From Elusimicrobiota bacterium (GTDB lineage Bacteria > Elusimicrobiota > Elusimicrobia > JACQJN01): DNA of 6,152 nt. A program made the position numbers and the translations under genes. Below are positions 5,614 through 6,152 of the stretch, piece after piece. The DNA lies in the NCBI GenBank assembly GCA_016205085.1, contig JACQJN010000201.1:1-6152 (forward strand). Reading direction: 5' to 3'. The notes under the pieces are model-generated. The model had not been told where the DNA came from. It made no database searches and was given only the letters and a program-made list of their open reading frames with translations. Position 1 is the stretch's first letter; each line of letters opens with the position of its first letter.

Positions 5614-5648
5614 CGTGCAGCACAGCCGCAGAGCGGCAGTACTGCACG
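5614..5648. repeat. Two-tier stem-loop in the palindromic block
   Basis: An outer 7-bp stem (CGTGCAG with CTGCACG) and an inner 5-bp stem (GCCGC with GCGGC, AGA loop) are separated by a symmetric 4-by-4 internal loop (CACA opposite AGTA). Maintained pairing on both sides of an internal loop is stronger than a random GC palindrome. It would fold equally from either strand. Confidence 0.7.
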
Positions 5649-5657
5649 CCCTTTGGG

Positions 5658-5718
5658 GAATTCTGCACTATTTTGTACGGTATGTTTAGACGGGAAAGCT
5701 ATCTCAACTGCAGAATTC
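5658..5718. repeat. 10-bp inverted repeat with a 41-nt spacer
   Basis: GAATTCTGCA (5658-5667) and TGCAGAATTC (5709-5718) are exact inverse copies. The right arm sits 3 nt past the stop codon of the BamE-like gene. The left arm lies in the right edge of the candidate mobile element and includes most of its terminal repeat. The spacer is AT-richer than its surroundings and has no U-tract arrangement typical of a terminator. Confidence 0.65.
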
Positions 5719-5721
5719 GGG

Positions 5722-6152
5722 CTACTGTGGGCGATTGGAAAGGAAACCGTCGTCTGTAAATAAAGTGTAATTCACGTAACGATTCCGTTCTATCGATTGC
5801 ACTCGGGAATCCTTGAAAACAATGACCGTTTTGGAAAATCCATCCACGATCTGCACTCCGAAGGCATCCAGATTATTGGAACCGGAAAAACCATAGAGCC
5901 ACTCCTCTTTGCCGGGAGAGAAAGGATCAGGTATCTCCAATTCTGCAACTCCCATCAGCCGGCGCACCTCATTCTTGGTCATTCCCTTCAGCGCTGTCCC
6001 TTCTCTGATCTTGGGTTTTTGAACCGGTTTACTCCGAAGGACATCACGCAATGGGGCGGCGGGAATAACCGGTTTGGATATCACGGACTCCGATTCTGGG
6101 TTCGATTTATTATCCCATTGTTTTAAAGAGGTATACCCCACCGCCAGTATGC
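5722..6152 (-). CDS. BamE/SmpA-OmlA-like domain protein (5' end missing)
   Basis: A partial gene; the frame is open to the right edge of the window. The first visible residues (Ile-Leu-Ala-Val-Gly, from 6150) look like the end of a hydrophobic segment, so the GTG at 6141 is probably internal and the true start lies beyond the window. Counting from that GTG, a Pro/Ser/Lys-rich linker (about 10-50) precedes a compact domain (about 52-117). The domain has GMTKNEVRRLMG, then EEWLYGFSG, then TVIVFKDSRVQSIE. The order (short helix with Gly and Val, aromatic-rich strand, strand ending VxFxDxxV) is that of the BamE/SmpA-OmlA fold, which in BamE itself helps outer-membrane protein assembly. Here only the fold is suggested, and outer-membrane assembly is not implied. 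The short tail (118-139) is unassigned. It is co-directional with the tRNA-led operon but separated from it by 273 nt. Confidence 0.72.
   Translation of the reverse strand, partial: ILAVGYTSLKQWDNKSNPESESVISKPVIPAAPLRDVLRSKPVQKPKIREGTALKGMTKNEVRRLMGVAELEIPDPFSPGKEEWLYGFSGSNNLDAFGVQIVDGFSKTVIVFKDSRVQSIERNRYVNYTLFTDDGFLSNRPQ

Larger units (their letters stand above)
5525..5677. mobile_element. Candidate non-autonomous (MITE-like) element with 9-bp direct repeats
   Basis: The 9-mer TATTTTGTA occurs at 5525-5533 and 5669-5677 and bounds 135 nt that are almost entirely inverted repeats and contain no credible gene. The inner edges are imperfect inverted copies of each other. Reading inward, GTGAGGAACTACCCC (5537-5551) resembles GTGCAGAATTCCCC (5668-5655) with three mismatches and one gap. 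A target-site duplication plus short terminal inverted repeats is the usual signature of a miniature transposable element. The left terminus is off by three bases from the direct repeat, so exact ends are uncertain. No related transposase is in the window, and chance repetition cannot be ruled out. The gap between the BamE-like gene and the tRNA is mostly made of this element. Confidence 0.38.

Noticed and set aside
5658..5718. GAATTC/CTGCAG sites as a cloning-vector remnant
   Set aside because: Adjacent EcoRI- and PstI-type hexamers recall vector polylinkers, but the flanking sequence is not polylinker-like and the arms match the neighbouring element's terminal sequence.
5449..5721. CRISPR array in the repeat-rich intergenic region
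   Set aside because: The palindromes differ from each other in sequence and length; there are no regularly spaced identical direct repeats or spacers.
5332..5763. A 143-codon plus-strand open frame across the tRNA and the palindromic block
   Set aside because: It is read through the antisense strand of tRNA-Pro and then through inverted repeats. Such translations are a known artefact, there is no ribosome site, and it overlaps the start of the membrane-protein gene.

Overview
The window carries six protein genes (two cut by its edges) and one tRNA. The likely source is a diderm, Gram-negative-type bacterium: secreted solute-binding and cell-wall proteins occur together with a BamE-like domain protein, base composition is moderately GC-rich, genes are tightly packed, and non-ATG starts are frequent. 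The sequence does not fix a phylum. Bifunctional-nuclease (DUF151) proteins and YciK-like reductases are widely spread, so any narrower placement would be a guess.

Plus strand, left end (1-1111): the C-terminal two thirds of a YciK-like short-chain dehydrogenase/reductase, followed 31 nt later by a DUF151/bifunctional-nuclease-domain protein that carries an N-terminal membrane segment. This unit converges on the minus-strand genes. Only 21 nt separate the two stop codons, and that gap runs into a small tandem TAGAAC-type heptamer array.

Minus strand, right to left (6152-1133): a partial membrane-anchored or secreted protein with a BamE/SmpA-like domain, then a 273-nt gene-free stretch full of inverted repeats, then tRNA-Pro(UGG). 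A very tight three-gene run follows the tRNA: a four-helix membrane protein starting 20 nt after it, a 668-residue secreted protein joining a C39-like and an NlpC/P60 cysteine-peptidase domain through SH3-like regions (3 nt gap), and a family-5 peptide-binding protein (17 nt overlap). Both secreted genes start with TTG behind strong Shine-Dalgarno sequences.

Working model (inference): the minus-strand run is a tRNA-headed operon for handling cell-wall peptides. The fused peptidase would trim murein peptides outside the inner membrane and the binding protein would capture the products. No permease or ATPase gene is in the window, so the transporter would have to be encoded elsewhere.

No CRISPR array, phage module or full insertion sequence is present. 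The most unusual items are the double-cysteine-peptidase fusion, the tRNA-led operon, and a 135-nt block of hairpins bounded by a 9-bp direct repeat that looks like a small non-autonomous element. I found no clear evidence of a wholly new system.
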